A DNA stretch of 64,000 nucleotides from an uncultured Treponema sp. (GTDB taxonomy: Bacteria; Spirochaetota; Spirochaetia; Treponematales; Treponemataceae): assembly GCA_949300145.1 (NCBI GenBank), contig CASGDA010000004.1, positions 62,001 through 126,000 on the forward strand, in the 5' to 3' direction. Shown here one piece after another: positions 62,445-64,000 of the stretch (positions within the stretch are counted from its first letter, which is position 1; every line of letters starts with the position of its first letter). The notes under the pieces are model-generated. The model had not been told where the DNA came from, ran no database searches, and was given only the letters and a program-made list of their open reading frames with translations. The translations under genes and the position numbers were made by a program.

Positions 62445-64000
62445 TTAAGATTTCACTAAATTTTCAGGAATTATAGCATATTTTTTCATCAAATCCAAGA
62501 AATTTTTGAAAATTTGTATATTGCTTTCAAGCAACCTGTATGATTCCGCATTTTTTGTGGAACTTGTGAGTGTTTTTATGTTTGTAATTATATCCGGTAC
62601 GGGTTTTTTGTTTTCTTCCAGAACGGTGTCTGCAAAATTAAAGAGGCCGCTGTAATTGACAGCGCATTGCTGTATCAAATTTTTTGCCTGGATGTTTGCG
62701 TTTTCCACCATATTGCGGAGAGGTTTCTCAAAATCCTCTCCGTTTTTTATGCCGGCGACATAGCTGTGCATACCGGGGATGCTGAACGGCTGTTCATTTT
62801 GGAAAAGATTTTCAAATTCCTGGATTTTCTGGGAAATTCCGTTGCAGAAGAAAAAATGAGAGGCGAAGGTTGATTGAAGAACTCTGTTCGCAAAAAAACC
62901 TTCCACAATCACGGCATTCAGTATCTGTTTAAAATACTGTTCAAGGAATTTCTGGGTGAAAGTTTTTATCACTCTGAGAGGCAGAACCCATTCAAATGAA
63001 AACGGTGTATTTTCTGAAATTATTTGGTTGTTTTCATCATTGTATCCTGAAATTGTTTCCAACGGTATATTTCCGAAAATTTTCCTGATAAGCTCTATGG
63101 TTTCGTTTTCCTGGGCATTTTGCATGATTTTTTTTGAATCGTTGTGGAAGATTTCCGTAATCCGTGTTTTGTATAACTGGAGGACATCGATTTTCCGTTC
63201 GGGATTTTCAGGAATGAAAGCCGGATCATTTTTTTCCAGTTTTATGATGTCCAGAATAAAAGACGAGGAAATTTTGTTTTTGATTTGCCAGGAAACCATT
63301 TGCAGAATACGGTTAATCTGTAGATGCATTTCTTCCGTTACCTGTGTATTTAGGATGAAAGCTGACAAAAGTACCAGCGCTTCCGAAATTCTCTGGGATA
63401 AATCTATATTTTGAAGCAGAAAATTGAGGTCCAGAAGCTGGGGTATAAGTTCACTGACAGGAATCGCCTGGAAATTCGACTGATGCCGGGTATTTTTTTC
63501 CTCTGTATTGCCGGATTTTTTGCTGTCACTGTTTTCGTCTCCGGGAAGTAATTCAAAATCGGATTGAAAAGCCGGATCAAATACAATAAAAATACCCTGG
63601 AAATTAAAATCACATAAATCCTTTAACGCATCAAGTTTCTCCAAAATTTCCGCGGAATTTTTGAAAGGTTCGCTTTCCAGCAGTTTCAGATATTGGTTGA
63701 ACTGTTTGCCTTGATTTTCCAAAAGCTTTGAAACATCCGTGTTCCCTTTGAGTTCCGCATTTCTGTTTGTGTAGGAAAGGGAAAGCCTGAGTTTCTTTTC
63801 TTCCGGGGTTAAAGCGGTTTCCAATATGAAATCCCTGCATTTTTCCGATACTCTTTTATCCTGGTTGGCTATGGAGGCGGAAAGGGTTTTTTTGACGGGC
63901 TGCAGAAATTGTTGGAGCTGATAAAGGGCTGTTGCGAATGCGGGCAGAAGGTATCCTCCGTTTCTGTATAAGGGAGGCTGAATCTGTTTTACCCTGCGCA
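62445..64000 (-). CDS. Large conserved-looking cytoplasmic protein, 5' end outside window
   Basis: The leftward frame stays open to the right window edge, so the N-terminus is missing; at least 518 residues are visible. A TTG at 63824 (METALTPEEKK if used as start) is internal, because coding continues upstream with 'PPLYRNGGYLLPAFATALYQ'. The protein is helical, glutamine- and asparagine-rich, with no signal peptide, transmembrane helix or known catalytic motif in view. It may be a treponemal-lineage family. The 177-base gap to the GGDEF gene is AT-rich and I see no clear promoter there. Confidence 0.7.
   Translation of the reverse strand, partial: RRVKQIQPPLYRNGGYLLPAFATALYQLQQFLQPVKKTLSASIANQDKRVSEKCRDFILETALTPEEKKLRLSLSYTNRNAELKGNTDVSKLLENQGKQFNQYLKLLESEPFKNSAEILEKLDALKDLCDFNFQGIFIVFDPAFQSDFELLPGDENSDSKKSGNTEEKNTRHQSNFQAIPVSELIPQLLDLNFLLQNIDLSQRISEALVLLSAFILNTQVTEEMHLQINRILQMVSWQIKNKISSSFILDIIKLEKNDPAFIPENPERKIDVLQLYKTRITEIFHNDSKKIMQNAQENETIELIRKIFGNIPLETISGYNDENNQIISENTPFSFEWVLPLRVIKTFTQKFLEQYFKQILNAVIVEGFFANRVLQSTFASHFFFCNGISQKIQEFENLFQNEQPFSIPGMHSYVAGIKNGEDFEKPLRNMVENANIQAKNLIQQCAVNYSGLFNFADTVLEENKKPVPDIITNIKTLTSSTKNAESYRLLESNIQIFKNFLDLMKKYAIIPENLVKS

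Overview
This window looks like the replication-origin region of a spirochete chromosome, most likely a Treponema. I infer this from family content, not from a database match. The signs are dnaA-dnaN-recF-dciA followed by rpmH-rnpA-yidD-yidC-jag, an archaeal/eukaryal-type PheST pair, a mglBAC glucose/galactose transporter, several cyclic-di-GMP enzymes, a cyclophilin-FKBP fusion and 'AFAGGSGES'-type signal peptides. No rRNA, tRNA, CRISPR array or insertion sequence was seen.

Layout. 1-7.1 kb: a split ThrE-type amino-acid exporter, a MATE pump with a threonine-aldolase-like enzyme, and a neopullulanase-type GH13 enzyme with a small kinase-fold protein, divergent from an AraC regulator. 7.2-10.9 kb: a lipoprotein whose promoter spacer holds 12 consecutive G, then a visibly GC-rich pair (DUF763 protein; MmcQ/YjbR plus EVE-like protein). 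11-15.6 kb: mglB-mglA-mglC with promoter, internal attenuator and terminator. 15.7-22.5 kb: nitroreductase, a second MATE pump, a ybaK-cysK-ZIP-thioesterase-lipoprotein operon, and a DUF362 ferredoxin. 22.5-27.8 kb: a leftward group DUF1846, azlDC, tcdA, DUF308, yjbQ and a degenerate hydrolase-like protein. 27.9-40.6 kb: a membrane zinc peptidase, a large lipoprotein, metK, a lone glycogen-binding module, a sugar-sensor-like diguanylate cyclase overlapping aspS, an EAL protein and a secreted nuclease.

40.6-55.3 kb is the origin core. A perfect parS palindrome lies between the nuclease and gyrA. gyrA and gyrB run left and dnaA runs right. DnaA-box-like motifs and an AT-rich stretch lie between dnaA and dnaN. 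Rightward genes continue through recF, dciA, rpmH, rnpA, yidD, yidC, jag, an exported protein and the cyclophilin-FKBP fusion. 55.3-64 kb is leftward: add, pheT, pheS, an exported protein, a rhomboid protease, a GAF-GGDEF cyclase and a large protein cut by the window edge.

The most notable signals are regulatory. First, a near-perfect -35/-10 pair is separated by a 20-base spacer that is mostly a G12 run, the expected design of a phase-variable promoter. Second, several monocistronic or operon-leading genes, including dnaA, have a -10 hexamer exactly 6 bases before the start codon and no usable Shine-Dalgarno sequence, suggesting leaderless mRNAs. Other items are a long helical N-terminal extension on MglC, Ala and Trp at the GyrA-83 and GyrB-447 quinolone-contact positions, and a TcdA gene with no standard start codon ahead of its nucleotide-binding motif.
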